Assembly (NCBI GenBank): GCA_964354365.1
Contig: CAYGZM010000019.1
Coordinates: 1 to 39,152 of the forward strand
Reading direction: 5' to 3'
DNA: 39,152 nucleotides
Source: CAYGZM01 sp964354365
GTDB taxonomy: Bacteria; Planctomycetota; Phycisphaerae; Sedimentisphaerales; Anaerobacaceae
In this document: piece after piece, positions 1 through 8,899 of the stretch
Position numbering within the stretch: the stretch's first letter is position 1
Layout: the number at the start of each line of letters is the position of its first letter
Program-made: the position numbers and the translations under genes
Notes under the pieces: generated by a model
Database searches by the model: none
Seen by the model: only the letters and a program-made list of their open reading frames with translations
What the model was told of the DNA's origin: nothing

Positions 1-2
1 AG

Positions 3-302
3 GAGCTTTGCAGCGCCAAGCAGCACAGGTTCAACGGCTTCTTCAATGAGCTGGGACAAGCGAAGGTTTTCTCTCATAACCAGATAACGGTATTGGAGAG
101 CAGGTTCACGGCAGTGGATCGGTCCGATCCGTTTCACAGTCTTTATCGTTACGGTCAGGATGCGGTTGTTGAGCTGGAATTGGTGTGCGAGTATGTGTTT
201 GACGCGAAGGCCTACGACGCAATCAAGCCGCAGGTTGTGAAAGGTGAGCCCGCGGCGGATGGGCAGCAGCCGTTTGCGCCGTTGCCGGGCAGGGGCAATT
301 AA
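3..302 (+). CDS. C-terminal end of an unknown protein (5' truncated by window edge)
   Basis: An open frame enters from the left edge and ends at a TAA at 300-302, leaving 99 codons. An internal TTG at 93 could be read as a start, but the frame is open upstream to the edge and has the same composition, so I treat this as the tail of a larger gene. The visible part has a YRYGQDAVVELELVCEYVF stretch that looks like a beta-strand-rich domain, then a Pro/Gly-rich end (APLPGRGN). It lies 70 bp upstream of a same-strand 726-aa membrane-anchored gene, so the two are probably co-transcribed. I do not recognise the family. In planctomycetes such pairs can sit beside type IV pilus/type II secretion-like genes, but nothing here proves that. 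Confidence 0.6.
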   Translation, partial: ELCSAKQHRFNGFFNELGQAKVFSHNQITVLESRFTAVDRSDPFHSLYRYGQDAVVELELVCEYVFDAKAYDAIKPQVVKGEPAADGQQPFAPLPGRGN

Positions 303-372
303 TGAGGCGGGCGCAGTATCCAGGAGATGTTCGAAATCCGTCAGGTCCAAAAGCAGATTCGGGGTATGAGAA

Positions 373-2553
373 ATGGATAAGATATTACGCTTTTTAGAGG
401 AACACGTCGAGAAGATAGTCCTGGGGATAGTTGCGTTGGTTTGCATCTGGCCTTTTGTGATGTACGTTATCATCAGTCCCAACACTGTGACGTTTGACCG
501 TGAGACATTCACTCCCGGGGCTATCGACGGTTATATAAAGAAGCAGGCGAGGAGCCTTGAGGCGAAACTGGATGAGCCGCCGTCTTCGCCGAATTCTTAT
601 GAGCCGAAATTGAATGAATATCGCGCTCTGGTCGCCTCGGCCATAAAGGGCGTGGATTTCAGCATCAGCCCGCCGGTTCCCGAAAGCAACCCGCAGGGCG
701 GGATCATAGTAAGGAAGTATAATCTTCCCGCGGTCGGGACGGTGGATGATGTATTGGTCGGGCATATCAGGGCTGTGGTTTATGAGCCTATCAGCGAGGT
801 TAGTATGGAGAGGCCCTACAACAGCACCGAGTCGGAGCCGAACGATCTTGATTTTGTGACGGTGCAGGGCAGTTTTGATATTGCGGGTCTGCACAAGAGA
901 TTCAACGAGAGCTTTGCCGGGCCGAGCGTCAAGGCTGAGTGGCGCGATCCATGCAATGCGGAGCCTGTTTTTGCGGCAGTCCAGCTGCAGAGACAGGAAG
1001 TGAACGATGATGGTCTCTGGAGCGAATGGCAGGATGTTCCACGGGCCAAGATAGACCCTTATCGGGAGCTGTTCACAATCATCGAGGATGCGCGGAGTCT
1101 TCCGCCCGGGGGGCTGATGGTTCGGATGCTGCAATACAAAAACAGGGATGTCCAGATAGATTTGCTGCAGCCTGCGCCTTATCAGATAGCCTCTGCAAAT
1201 GAGGAGTGGTTTCCCCCGACGCTGTATGAGGAGTTCAGGGACGTTCAGGCGGCACAAGCGGCTGCGGAGCGTCGCAAGGCGTTAGAAGCACAGAAGGAAG
1301 AGAAGGCCCAGGATGACGGCAGCGGGCGTAGAAGGTCGGCTACCGGCACGGGCATGGGGCGTGATACCCTTAGCGGGGTGGTCTCCGGGATAGGCGGCGT
1401 TACGGGCTCGTTGTACGGGGGCGGCAGAGACTCCCGCGGCCGGACGTCGTCGCCGTCGTCGGGGCGCAGGTCGGGGAGCAGCGGCACGGGCCTGACTACG
1501 GACGGGGGTCGTTATGGCAGTCGAAACCGCTCGGCAAGAACAAGAGGGCGAGACGACACGACCTACCAGGACAACACCGGGCTGTATGGGAGCTCGACGG
1601 GGACAGGCCAGACAACTACGGGGCCGACGATGGATGACGTATATGCTCAGCTCGATGAAATATCGGTCACGCCGATGACGGACCTTCGCCGGCTGGCGAC
1701 ATTAATGTTCTGGGCCCACGATGATACGGTCGAGGCGGGCAAGATATACCGATACAGGGTTCGTTTGGGCGTATTCAATCCTGTTGCGGGCAAGAGCCAG
1801 GTTAGCAAGCTTGATGAGGCGAGCAAGGACGAAGTCATTCTGTGGAGTGATTTTTCCGGTGCGACGGAGGTGGTGGATATTCCGAGGCGGCTGTACTTCT
1901 TTGCAAAGGGGATGGCGAAGGAGGAGGCCAAGGAGGTTACGGTCCAGGTGTCGAAATTTGTGCTTGGGTATTGGTACAGCGAAGACTTCAACGTGAAGAG
2001 CGGCGAGGCTATCGGAGACTTTGTGCAGCGGGAGGTTGAGAAAAAGCGTCCGTTGCCCGGAGGGACAGGGAGCCGTCCGTTGCCCGGGGGTACAGTGAAT
2101 CGTCCGTTGACTGGAGGGCCAGGGAGCCGTCCGTCGCCGTATGATTCGTTGTATAATATGCCGACGGGGTACGTGACGGAGCAGGCGCCGGAGCCTGATT
2201 CGGTCGATTACGATACGGGGGCGGTCGTCGTTGACGTTGTTGAGGTCGATGACTGGTCGGGCGATAAGACCATGCGAGAGAGGCGTTACTTCGACATGCT
2301 GTATAGCTACGACGGAGCGAATATAGAGCACATGCCAATCGGGGAAAAATACTGGCCGGGTGAATTGCAGGCGGTGCGCAGCGACATAAGCGCCGCCCAG
2401 AAAGAGCCGAGGAAGCCTTTGCGGGCCTGGAGCGGCGCGGCGGGCGGGGGACGCATACAGCAGCCGAGCACAAGGTATATGGGAATCGGGGGCACCGACG
2501 ACATGCCATATCGCGGGCGGGGGGGGATGATTGATACGATGAGGCGGCCATAG
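373..2553 (+). CDS. Large single-pass membrane-anchored protein of unknown function
   Basis: A 726-aa protein with a short cytoplasmic N-terminus, one transmembrane helix at about residues 14-34 (IVLGIVALVCIWPFVMYVII) and a long, presumably extracytoplasmic remainder. Residues about 290-425 are low complexity: an Ala/Glu/Lys helix followed by a Gly/Ser/Arg/Thr-rich disordered linker. A beta-rich segment begins near residue 456 (GKIYRYRVRLGVFNP). Residues about 559-590 hold three 9-residue repeats of the type RPLPGGTGS. The topology, one anchor plus a periplasmic scaffold, would suit a component of an envelope machine such as a pilus-like or type II secretion-like system. That is inference from architecture and from the co-directional upstream gene. 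The ribosome-binding site is weak (GGGGT about 10 bases upstream). No catalytic motif is seen. Confidence 0.75.
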   Translation: MDKILRFLEEHVEKIVLGIVALVCIWPFVMYVIISPNTVTFDRETFTPGAIDGYIKKQARSLEAKLDEPPSSPNSYEPKLNEYRALVASAIKGVDFSISPPVPESNPQGGIIVRKYNLPAVGTVDDVLVGHIRAVVYEPISEVSMERPYNSTESEPNDLDFVTVQGSFDIAGLHKRFNESFAGPSVKAEWRDPCNAEPVFAAVQLQRQEVNDDGLWSEWQDVPRAKIDPYRELFTIIEDARSLPPGGLMVRMLQYKNRDVQIDLLQPAPYQIASANEEWFPPTLYEEFRDVQAAQAAAERRKALEAQKEEKAQDDGSGRRRSATGTGMGRDTLSGVVSGIGGVTGSLYGGGRDSRGRTSSPSSGRRSGSSGTGLTTDGGRYGSRNRSARTRGRDDTTYQDNTGLYGSSTGTGQTTTGPTMDDVYAQLDEISVTPMTDLRRLATLMFWAHDDTVEAGKIYRYRVRLGVFNPVAGKSQVSKLDEASKDEVILWSDFSGATEVVDIPRRLYFFAKGMAKEEAKEVTVQVSKFVLGYWYSEDFNVKSGEAIGDFVQREVEKKRPLPGGTGSRPLPGGTVNRPLTGGPGSRPSPYDSLYNMPTGYVTEQAPEPDSVDYDTGAVVVDVVEVDDWSGDKTMRERRYFDMLYSYDGANIEHMPIGEKYWPGELQAVRSDISAAQKEPRKPLRAWSGAAGGGRIQQPSTRYMGIGGTDDMPYRGRGGMIDTMRRP

Positions 2554-2605
2554 CATGGGCCGCCGATGCGGGCGGAGGAGCCCAGGTTGAGCGGGACAAA
2601 GGACG

Positions 2606-3310
2606 ATGGCGGGGATATCAAAAGGCGATGGATGTGAGGTGGTTACCGGCAGAGAATCGCGGGGGCGAGGCTGGACTTTGACCGGATGGGTGGCGGGCGC
2701 GATACTGTTGATATATGCGGGGGCAGTGATAGCTGGGTTCGTTCTTCCGATGTGGCTTTTCCTGCTTGTTATTGTGGCACACTGCGTATTCTATCTGGTT
2801 CTGTATCTGGGTGCACCGTGCGCGGCGGTGGCTTGGCTGGTGGCTATGTTGTGCCGGCTCTTTGTCTTTAAGCAACGCAGAGAGCTGGTCTGGACGGGGG
2901 TGAAATATGGGGTTATATGCTTTGGGTTGATGGGCATTTGCTTCGGGCTGTTGCTGTTGGCGGCGCCCGGGTACGTAACGATGACCGAGGGCTTTTGGAT
3001 TCATATGAAGGTGTGGGCGGATGTTGAGGCGATTCGGACTTGGGGTGTGTCTTATGAATTGGATGGAGAGGAGCCGGAAACATTGAGCGAGGGAAGCGTT
3101 TTCGTTGATAGAGGTAGATGGCCTCGAAGCATTCGATGGTTAGGACCGAATATGGTTGTGCTGGAGCTAAGGGATCGTTCGGTGAATCTGGTTTATGGCG
3201 GGGGATTTGGGCATTGGGGTCTGACTGTGGGGCCGAAGCGAACAGAACCTCCTGGGGACTTCACTATCCCGCTCGAGGACGGGGCGTGGGTGTGGCATGA
3301 GATACAATAG
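2606..3310 (+). CDS. Small polytopic membrane protein, unknown function
   Basis: A 234-aa protein whose first half is strongly hydrophobic, with predicted membrane helices at about residues 27-46, 48-70, 72-88 and 101-121. A soluble tail of about 110 residues follows (125-234). A short AAGGA lies just upstream of the ATG. It follows the 726-aa gene by about 50 bp on the same strand and may belong to the same transcription unit. No family motif is recognised and the tail shows no cysteine or histidine clusters suggesting catalysis. Coding bias (GC-rich third positions) matches the neighbours. The gene is probably real, but its function cannot be assigned. Confidence 0.6.
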   Translation: MAGISKGDGCEVVTGRESRGRGWTLTGWVAGAILLIYAGAVIAGFVLPMWLFLLVIVAHCVFYLVLYLGAPCAAVAWLVAMLCRLFVFKQRRELVWTGVKYGVICFGLMGICFGLLLLAAPGYVTMTEGFWIHMKVWADVEAIRTWGVSYELDGEEPETLSEGSVFVDRGRWPRSIRWLGPNMVVLELRDRSVNLVYGGGFGHWGLTVGPKRTEPPGDFTIPLEDGAWVWHEIQ

Positions 3311-3456
3311 GCCTGCGTTCTGATAGTTTCTTACTGGACGCATTCTGCGGGAGAGGGGTTCAGCCTCTGTCCTGCTGGGGGCGGTGTAGATGAGAACTGT
3401 AGAGAGTTGCAAAGCATAGTGATAGTACAGATTGGGTTTTTGCGGGAGGTAGTCTT

Positions 3457-4644
3457 ATGTGGCGAAATGTGATTGCGATGGTTTGCGTGGCGGTTGCTGC
3501 GGCGAGCGGTCCGGCGGCTTATGGCGAGTCGGGCGCAAAGGGGGCGAGTCCGTACGTGAAGTGGGAGAGGGGGCCTTCGGGTGACGCCGGATTCTTTCCG
3601 ATTTGCGTATGGCTTCAGAGTCCGAGGAACGCGCAGAAGTACAAAGAGGCCGGGTTCAATACATACGTTGGCCTTTGGAATGGGCCGACGGAAGAGCAGC
3701 TTGCGGAACTGAAAAGGGCTGGAATGAAGGTGATTTGCAGTCAGAACGAGGTAGGGCTAAAGCACGTTGAGGACCCGATTATCGTGGGGTGGATGCACGG
3801 GGACGAGCCGGACAATGCGCAGTCGCTGGGCGAGGGCAAAGGGTATGGGCCGCCTATACCGGCTGAAAGAATAGTGGAGGGTTATCAGCGGATTCGCAGG
3901 GCCGATGCGAGCCGGCCCGTGATGCTGAATCTTGGGCAGGGCGTGGCGTGGGACGGCTGGTACGGGCGCGGAGTGCGGACGAACCATCCGGAGGATTATC
4001 CGGAGTACGCGAAGGGATGCGATATTGCGTCGTTCGATATTTATCCGGCGGTCCACGACAAGCCGGAAGTTGCGGGTAAGCTCTGGTACGTTGCGAGGGG
4101 CGTGGAGCGATTGCTGCAGTGGACGGAGGGCAAGAAGGTGGTGTGGAACTGCATCGAGTGCACGCGGATACAGAATCCGAAGGCGAAGGCCACGCCCCAG
4201 CAGGTGCGGTGCGAGGTGTGGATGAGCATCATTCATGGGTCGATGGGGCTGATTTACTTCGTGCACGAATGGGAGCCGAAGTTTAATGAGTCGGCGCTGC
4301 TCAGTGACGTGGAGATGCTTTCTGCGGTAACGGCTGTAAATAAGCAGATTTCGGAGCTGGCGCCGGTGCTCAATAGCGCGACGGTCAAGGATGCGGTGAG
4401 TGTGGCGCCGGATAACAAGGATGTCCCCGTGGCAGTGATGGTGAAGGAGTATAAGGGGGCGGTGTATGTCTTTGCGGTGTGTATGAGAGACGCGGAGACG
4501 AGCGCTGCGTTTGGTGTGCGCGGACTAAAAGGCGAAAGGGCCGTGAAGGTGCTTGGCGAAGATCGGCAAATTGAATCGAAGGACGGCGTTTTCAAAGACA
4601 AGTTCAAGGCGTGGGATGTGCATATCTATATGCTTGAGAAATGA
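3457..4644 (+). CDS. Secreted TIM-barrel glycoside-hydrolase-like protein
   Basis: A 395-aa protein with a Sec signal peptide at about residues 1-23 (hydrophobic VIAMVCVAVAAASG, then a small-residue cleavage region). The mature part has the alternating strand/helix signatures of a (beta/alpha)8 barrel: GFNTYVGLW, MKVICSQNE, IVGWMHGDEPDN, CDIASFDIYPA, VVWNCIECTRI, GSMGLIYFVHEW. In clan GH-A-like barrels the acid/base and nucleophile are glutamates at the ends of strands 4 and 7. E117 (in DEPDN) and E234 (in IECTR) are the obvious candidates here. The C-terminal 80 residues form a small beta domain. A GGGAGG site lies about 10 bases before the ATG. The likely role is attack on an external polysaccharide or glycoside, fitting a saccharolytic planctomycete. 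Substrate and CAZy family cannot be named from sequence alone. Confidence 0.65.
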   Translation: MWRNVIAMVCVAVAAASGPAAYGESGAKGASPYVKWERGPSGDAGFFPICVWLQSPRNAQKYKEAGFNTYVGLWNGPTEEQLAELKRAGMKVICSQNEVGLKHVEDPIIVGWMHGDEPDNAQSLGEGKGYGPPIPAERIVEGYQRIRRADASRPVMLNLGQGVAWDGWYGRGVRTNHPEDYPEYAKGCDIASFDIYPAVHDKPEVAGKLWYVARGVERLLQWTEGKKVVWNCIECTRIQNPKAKATPQQVRCEVWMSIIHGSMGLIYFVHEWEPKFNESALLSDVEMLSAVTAVNKQISELAPVLNSATVKDAVSVAPDNKDVPVAVMVKEYKGAVYVFAVCMRDAETSAAFGVRGLKGERAVKVLGEDRQIESKDGVFKDKFKAWDVHIYMLEK

Positions 4645-4805
4645 CTATGCACAAATTCGAAATCCGAAGTACGAAACGGAGTTGGCGAATGGTGAGTAGT
4701 TAAATGGTTAATTGGTGAGTGGGGGGATATCGGGTTATCAGGGCATCAGGATATCAGGGGGGTGATTTGGACAAAAGACGTGGATTTGGGATGGGGGTGG
4801 TGAGA

Positions 4806-4876
4806 ATACACGGGCTGGAAGCCCGTGCCACGTAAAACACGGGCAGGATGCCCGTGCCACGAGGGGCCCGTGCTAT
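4806..4876 (+). repeat. Interspersed hairpin repeat, GGGCTGGAAGCCC family
   Basis: Three adjacent small hairpins: CGGGCTGGAAGCCCG, then GGGCAGGATGCCC, then a degenerate third (GGGCCCGTGCT), joined by GTGCCACG linkers. The same family recurs at 33157-33187 (reverse strand, inside murE), 38640-38700 and 39127-39152 (running off the window). It lies in the 400-bp gap between the glycosidase-like gene and ahcY. The rest of that gap holds short GGTTAT/CAGGATATCAG repeats, G-rich runs and the ahcY promoter. Confidence 0.8.
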
Positions 4877-4974
4877 GGAACAGGGGCAGGGAGGCGCGTG
4901 GTACGAGAGGGGTGTTTTTTTGGGGGGGGGCGGAATGGGGGGAACTGGCGAGGAGGCGAATTTTAGATTTCGGA

Positions 4975-5004
4975 TTGACGCTTCGGCGTTGCGGGGGGTA
5001 TAAT
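4975..5004 (+). promoter_or_regulatory. Sigma70-type promoter for ahcY
   Basis: TTGACG at 4975-4980 and TATAAT at 4999-5004 are separated by 18 bp, giving a predicted transcription start near 5011 and a leader of about 36 nt before the ahcY ATG at 5047. The leader is too short to hold a typical SAH riboswitch. Confidence 0.7.
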
Positions 5005-5046
5005 CGTGTCCCGCGTTTATTTTTCTTGTCTTGAAAGGGTCAATGG

Positions 5047-6306
5047 ATGAAGTACGACATTGCAGATTTGTCATTGGCGGAGGTTGGGAAGAAGCGAATA
5101 CTGTGGGCGGACAACGATATGCCGGTCCTTGCGGCGATTCGCAAGCGGTTCGCCAAGAGCAAGCCGTTGAAGGGGATGAACGTATCTGCGTGTCTGCACG
5201 TGACGGCGGAGACGGGGAACCTGATGCGGACGCTCAAGGCGGGCGGGGCGAACGCTGTTCTTTGCGCATCCAATCCGCTGAGCACCCAGGATGACGTTGC
5301 GGCTTCGTTGGTGAAGGATTTCAATATGGCCGTCTTTGCCATTCGCGGCGAGAATCGGAGCACCTATTACAAGCATATCCACTCGGCTATCGACCATAAG
5401 CCGGTTATTACGTTCGACGACGGGGCGGATTTAGTGAATGAGCTGCACAGGAGCAGAAAGAAAGAGGCCGGGCGGATTATTGCGAGTATGGAAGAGACGA
5501 CGACGGGTGTTATCCGCCTGCGGGCGATGGCGAGGGAGGGCAAACTCAAGTTTCCGGTTATCGCCGTGAACGACGCGGCGACGAAGTACCTGTTCGACAA
5601 TCGGTACGGGACGGGGCAGTCAACGGTCGATGGGATAATTCGTGCGACGGACCTTCTGCTGGCCGGCAAGAGGGTGGTCGTGGCGGGGTACGGCTGGTGC
5701 GGACGAGGCTTTGCGATGCGTGCGAGGGGGATGGGGGCAATTGTAATCGTTACGGAAGTCGATGCGGTCAAGTCGCTGGAGGCGGCGATGGACGGGTTCG
5801 AGGTAATGCCGATGGCGAAGGCGGCGAAGGAGGGCGAGCTGTTCGTGACGTTGACGGGCAACAAGCACGTTATACGGGCCGAGCACTTCCGAGTGATGAA
5901 GGACAGGGCGGTGGTTTGCAACAGCGGACATTTCAACGTTGAGCTGGATTTGCCGGCGTTGAAGCGAATAAGCAAGAAGGTGACTCGTAACGTGCGCAAT
6001 CACGTCGATGAGTATGTGCTGAAGAACAACAAGCGGATCCATCTTTTGGCGGAAGGACGGCTGATTAATCTTGCGGCGGCGGAGGGCCATCCCGCGAGCG
6101 TGATGGATATGAGCTTTGCGACACAGGCGCTGCAGGCTGAGTACGTGGTGAAGAAACAGGGCAAGCTGGACGCGGCGGTTTACGACGTGCCGACAGAGAT
6201 TGAGGAGCAGGTAAGCAGGCTCAAGCTCAAATCGATGTCGATTGCGATTGACAAGCTTACGCCCGAGCAGATTGAGTATCTATCGAGCAGCGGCGAGGGG
6301 ACGTAG
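5047..6306 (+). CDS. ahcY: Adenosylhomocysteinase (S-adenosyl-L-homocysteine hydrolase)
   Basis: Reversibly splits S-adenosylhomocysteine into adenosine and homocysteine in the activated methyl cycle, using tightly bound NAD in the cytoplasm. The 419-aa sequence has the family hallmarks: the N-terminal substrate domain with HVTAETGNL (about residues 56-64) and ASNPLSTQDD, the Rossmann NAD site VVVAGYGWCGRG (about 210-221), CNSGHFNVELD, and the signature NLAAAEGHPASVMDMSF (about 341-357). The length fits the short bacterial/thermophile form that lacks the roughly 40-residue insertion of the eukaryotic/cyanobacterial form. The C-terminus ends without the YRY tail seen in many members. The start is supported by GAAAGGG about 8 bases upstream and by the promoter at 4975. 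The gene stands alone, with no metK or metH nearby. Confidence 0.96.
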   Translation: MKYDIADLSLAEVGKKRILWADNDMPVLAAIRKRFAKSKPLKGMNVSACLHVTAETGNLMRTLKAGGANAVLCASNPLSTQDDVAASLVKDFNMAVFAIRGENRSTYYKHIHSAIDHKPVITFDDGADLVNELHRSRKKEAGRIIASMEETTTGVIRLRAMAREGKLKFPVIAVNDAATKYLFDNRYGTGQSTVDGIIRATDLLLAGKRVVVAGYGWCGRGFAMRARGMGAIVIVTEVDAVKSLEAAMDGFEVMPMAKAAKEGELFVTLTGNKHVIRAEHFRVMKDRAVVCNSGHFNVELDLPALKRISKKVTRNVRNHVDEYVLKNNKRIHLLAEGRLINLAAAEGHPASVMDMSFATQALQAEYVVKKQGKLDAAVYDVPTEIEEQVSRLKLKSMSIAIDKLTPEQIEYLSSSGEGT

Positions 6307-6321
6307 CTCGATACTCGATGC

Positions 6322-6424
6322 TCTCTGTCATTGCGAGGCCCGCAACGCGGGCCGTGGCAATCTCAGGCGTGCGAGGGGCTGGAGATTGCTTCTCCCTCGA
6401 CAAGCTGGGGGTCGCAATGACACG
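6322..6424 (+). repeat. Interspersed repeat, TCATTGCGAGG...GCAATGAC family
   Basis: A REP-like element starts TGTCATTGCGAGGCCCGC and ends GGTCGCAATGACACG, with inner segments GGCAATCTC and GGAGATTGCTTC forming complementary arms. Related modules ending in GAATGAC occur at about 8803-8837, 24513-24612, 26097-26142, 35876-35932, 38460-38560 and 38965-39062. This one fills most of the space between ahcY and the next gene. Confidence 0.8.
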
Positions 6425-6474
6425 TGTCTCGATACTCGATGGTCGATGCTTAGTGCTCGATATTTGAAGGGCCT

Positions 6475-8346
6475 ATGGATAATAAAGAGACTGATAAGAC
6501 ACCGATAGTGGGGTCGAAGTCTTTTCTGGCTGTCGGTCCGACGCTGCACTACAGCCATTCGAACGTTCAGCGGAACTGGCTTTTTGCAGTGGGGACATTC
6601 TGTCTTAGCTGTCTTCTCTGGTCGAAGATAGTCACGGGCACATTCTGGTCGTTCGATATTGAGGCGGTGACGTCGCCTTCGTACTGGCGTTTGGCGCGGG
6701 ATCTGGCTACAGGGGTGAGCATATTCGAATACCCGTGGCAGATATTTGTTCTGGGACTGCTGATGGGCATAATGTCGGTTTCGCCGGTGTTGACATCGCA
6801 GCTTATGAGCTTTCGTTACAGTGTGGTATTCATATTAGCGGTTGTTTTTCTTGCGAACCTGCCGGGGTTTGCATTGTGTCTTTTGATTAGCTGCCTGGGA
6901 GCGGCGTGTCGTCCGCTTCGATTTCGTTCGCGGTATATTGCGATAGCGCTTTGCACGGCTCCTCAGTTAGTGTATTGGGGCCTGCTTGGCGGCGCAAAGG
7001 GAGAGGACCCGATTGAGTGGGGTTTCTCTTTTACTCCGTGGGTTTGTGCGTGGCTTGACGGTCTGATCATAGCGGCGTTTGTGCTCGGGATAGGTCATTA
7101 CACGCGCTACCGTCCGGGTCTGGTTTGGGTATTCACTTTGCTTACGCTTGTTATCGCGGTGGGGACGTTTGAGGCGGCGATTGGATTTGACGAGCTGGAC
7201 TATCAGCTTTACGTGGCGAAGAACGACCCTGAGAACGTTGAGGAGTTTCACGATCACAGCGTAACAGAGGCGCTCGATAGGACGATTACGGACCCCGACG
7301 TCAGGAAGTACCTGGGAGAAGTCCTCTTTTATGTTACCGAGCCGATACCCCTTCGTGCGGAGCTGAAGAAGGAGATTCAGATTCAGTTGCAGTACGACCG
7401 CTGGCCGAGCTGGTTTATTATGCCGGAGAGTCTGAATTATCAGGCGAAACGGCAAGGGCTTCTGCAGCAGTATGATTTATTCATCCGGAAACGGCCCGAC
7501 AGCGGACGGATGCCGATAGCGCTTTACTTCACGGCGCTTTTGAGGGAATACAGTCCTGATGTGAAGATGCTTGAGCAGAAAGAGATACTGCATTTCTATA
7601 CGGACTATCCGCGTCCTGACGCCTTGCCGATATGGTATCGACTTTATAAGTATTTTCCGCAGAGCAGTGAATCAATCGAGGCGCGGTGGCGTATAGCAAG
7701 GGACTGGGCGGGACGTGAGAGGTTTGAGCAGGCGGAGAGGCTTCTGGCGGAGGCGCAGGACAAGGTGATTGAGCGGTTGAAGGGGCTTGAGAAAGGCCAG
7801 GGGCGCGGTGAGGCATTTTTGGGATTGTTACGTCCGCCGGCGGATTCGGTGATGACGGTCTTTAAGCTGATTGAACTGCAGAGGAGGCTGAGTCAGTGGC
7901 GGCTTCTGATAGGTCCTGAGAATCGGACGGAGGATCCCGGTTCGGTTGAGCGCCTGGCTCAGTTCGTAAGACTGAATCCTCACCTGCCGGATTACGCCGA
8001 TCACCTGAACGGTTTGTTGGAGCGAACGGGTGATAAAGATCAGCTTCGTGACAATATCCTGTTGGCGCAGGCGAAGCTTGTTGCCGATGATCAGCTTCAG
8101 GCGGAGCGATTGAGCGAGGTGCATGAGGCGTTTCCAAAGACCGACGGGGGAATGATGGCTTTGCATGAGCTTGGGCGTTTGAAGATAGGTCTCTATCAGA
8201 GTGAATCGGAGCCGGAGCAGAAGAAGAAGCACCTGAGTGATGCGAGAGCGACTCTGTCGAGTTTTCTTGAATTGTATCCCGGCAGCTTCTGCGCCGACCA
8301 GGTGAAAGAGGTTTTAGGGGGGCTGCCGGCTGCTGAAAAACCTTAG
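6475..8346 (+). CDS. Polytopic membrane protein with C-terminal helical-repeat (TPR-like) domain
   Basis: A 623-aa protein. About six to seven membrane helices fill residues 35-240 (examples: LFAVGTFCLSCLLW; FVLGLLMGIMSVSPVL; VVFILAVVFLANLPGF; WVFTLLTLVIAVGTF). Residues about 240-620 are soluble and mostly helical. They contain TPR-style blocks such as SSESIEARWRIARDWAGRE, ERFEQAERLLAEAQ and ALHELGRLKIGLYQ, separated by roughly 34-40 residues. The TPR-like part suggests a protein-interaction platform on one face of the membrane. No enzymatic motif is recognised. It follows ahcY after a repeat-filled gap, and the ribosome-binding site is poor (GAAGGG about 8 bases upstream). Function unknown. 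Confidence 0.7.
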   Translation: MDNKETDKTPIVGSKSFLAVGPTLHYSHSNVQRNWLFAVGTFCLSCLLWSKIVTGTFWSFDIEAVTSPSYWRLARDLATGVSIFEYPWQIFVLGLLMGIMSVSPVLTSQLMSFRYSVVFILAVVFLANLPGFALCLLISCLGAACRPLRFRSRYIAIALCTAPQLVYWGLLGGAKGEDPIEWGFSFTPWVCAWLDGLIIAAFVLGIGHYTRYRPGLVWVFTLLTLVIAVGTFEAAIGFDELDYQLYVAKNDPENVEEFHDHSVTEALDRTITDPDVRKYLGEVLFYVTEPIPLRAELKKEIQIQLQYDRWPSWFIMPESLNYQAKRQGLLQQYDLFIRKRPDSGRMPIALYFTALLREYSPDVKMLEQKEILHFYTDYPRPDALPIWYRLYKYFPQSSESIEARWRIARDWAGRERFEQAERLLAEAQDKVIERLKGLEKGQGRGEAFLGLLRPPADSVMTVFKLIELQRRLSQWRLLIGPENRTEDPGSVERLAQFVRLNPHLPDYADHLNGLLERTGDKDQLRDNILLAQAKLVADDQLQAERLSEVHEAFPKTDGGMMALHELGRLKIGLYQSESEPEQKKKHLSDARATLSSFLELYPGSFCADQVKEVLGGLPAAEKP

Positions 8347-8899
8347 CCGGGCCATCTGAGGCACAAAGGGGGCAGGGGTGTTTTTCGGGCTGTTCGGAAG
8401 TATGTGTTTAGCCGGGAAAATCAGCCTTTTTGGGCGTTTATCGAGGTTTCTGGTCCTTCCGAGAATCCCAAAATCAGCCTAAATTGCGTGTGAACGCGGT
8501 TTTTCGGTCAATAGCCGGCATCTTCAGGCTAAGCATGTACGTTCAGAGGAGGTGAGGGGACGGCTCCGGGGAATTGTTGGAAGATTCTTGCATTTGGCGG
8601 GATTTTTCTTGCATTTTGCAGGATTCGAGTATATATTTGTACGATAGATTAGAGTGGCGCTGAAAAGTGCAAAAACGCTTGGCTATTCGGGGGGATACGG
8701 CCAGTCTTTGTATCCCCTCGGTTGTTCCATACTCGTCGAGTGGTCTATAAGAGGCTGTAACAAAACCTGACTTCAAAATGAGGCGCTGGTTCGCTGGGCT
8801 ATTTGAATAGATTCCTCGGCTGCGCTCGGAATGACGAATTGGGTTTTGTTAGAGTGCCTGAATCAAATTGGATTGCGGTTGTTTTTGGAGGACACGTAA
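8347..8899. other. 550-bp gene-free interval with repeat fragment
   Basis: No convincing gene. It holds two near copies of a TTCTTGCATTT(T/G)G motif at about 8583-8625, an AT-rich stretch near 8630-8650 that could carry a promoter, and a truncated GAATGAC-family repeat at about 8803-8837. The ribosome-binding site GGAGG for the next gene is at about 8887-8891. Confidence 0.6.

Noticed and set aside
394..1257. Minus-strand open frame opposite the 726-aa gene
   Set aside because: Antisense shadow in a GC-rich gene; Arg/Leu/His-rich composition and no domain signal.
5005..5046. SAH riboswitch ahead of ahcY
   Set aside because: The predicted leader is only about 36 nt and shows no pseudoknot-forming segments.
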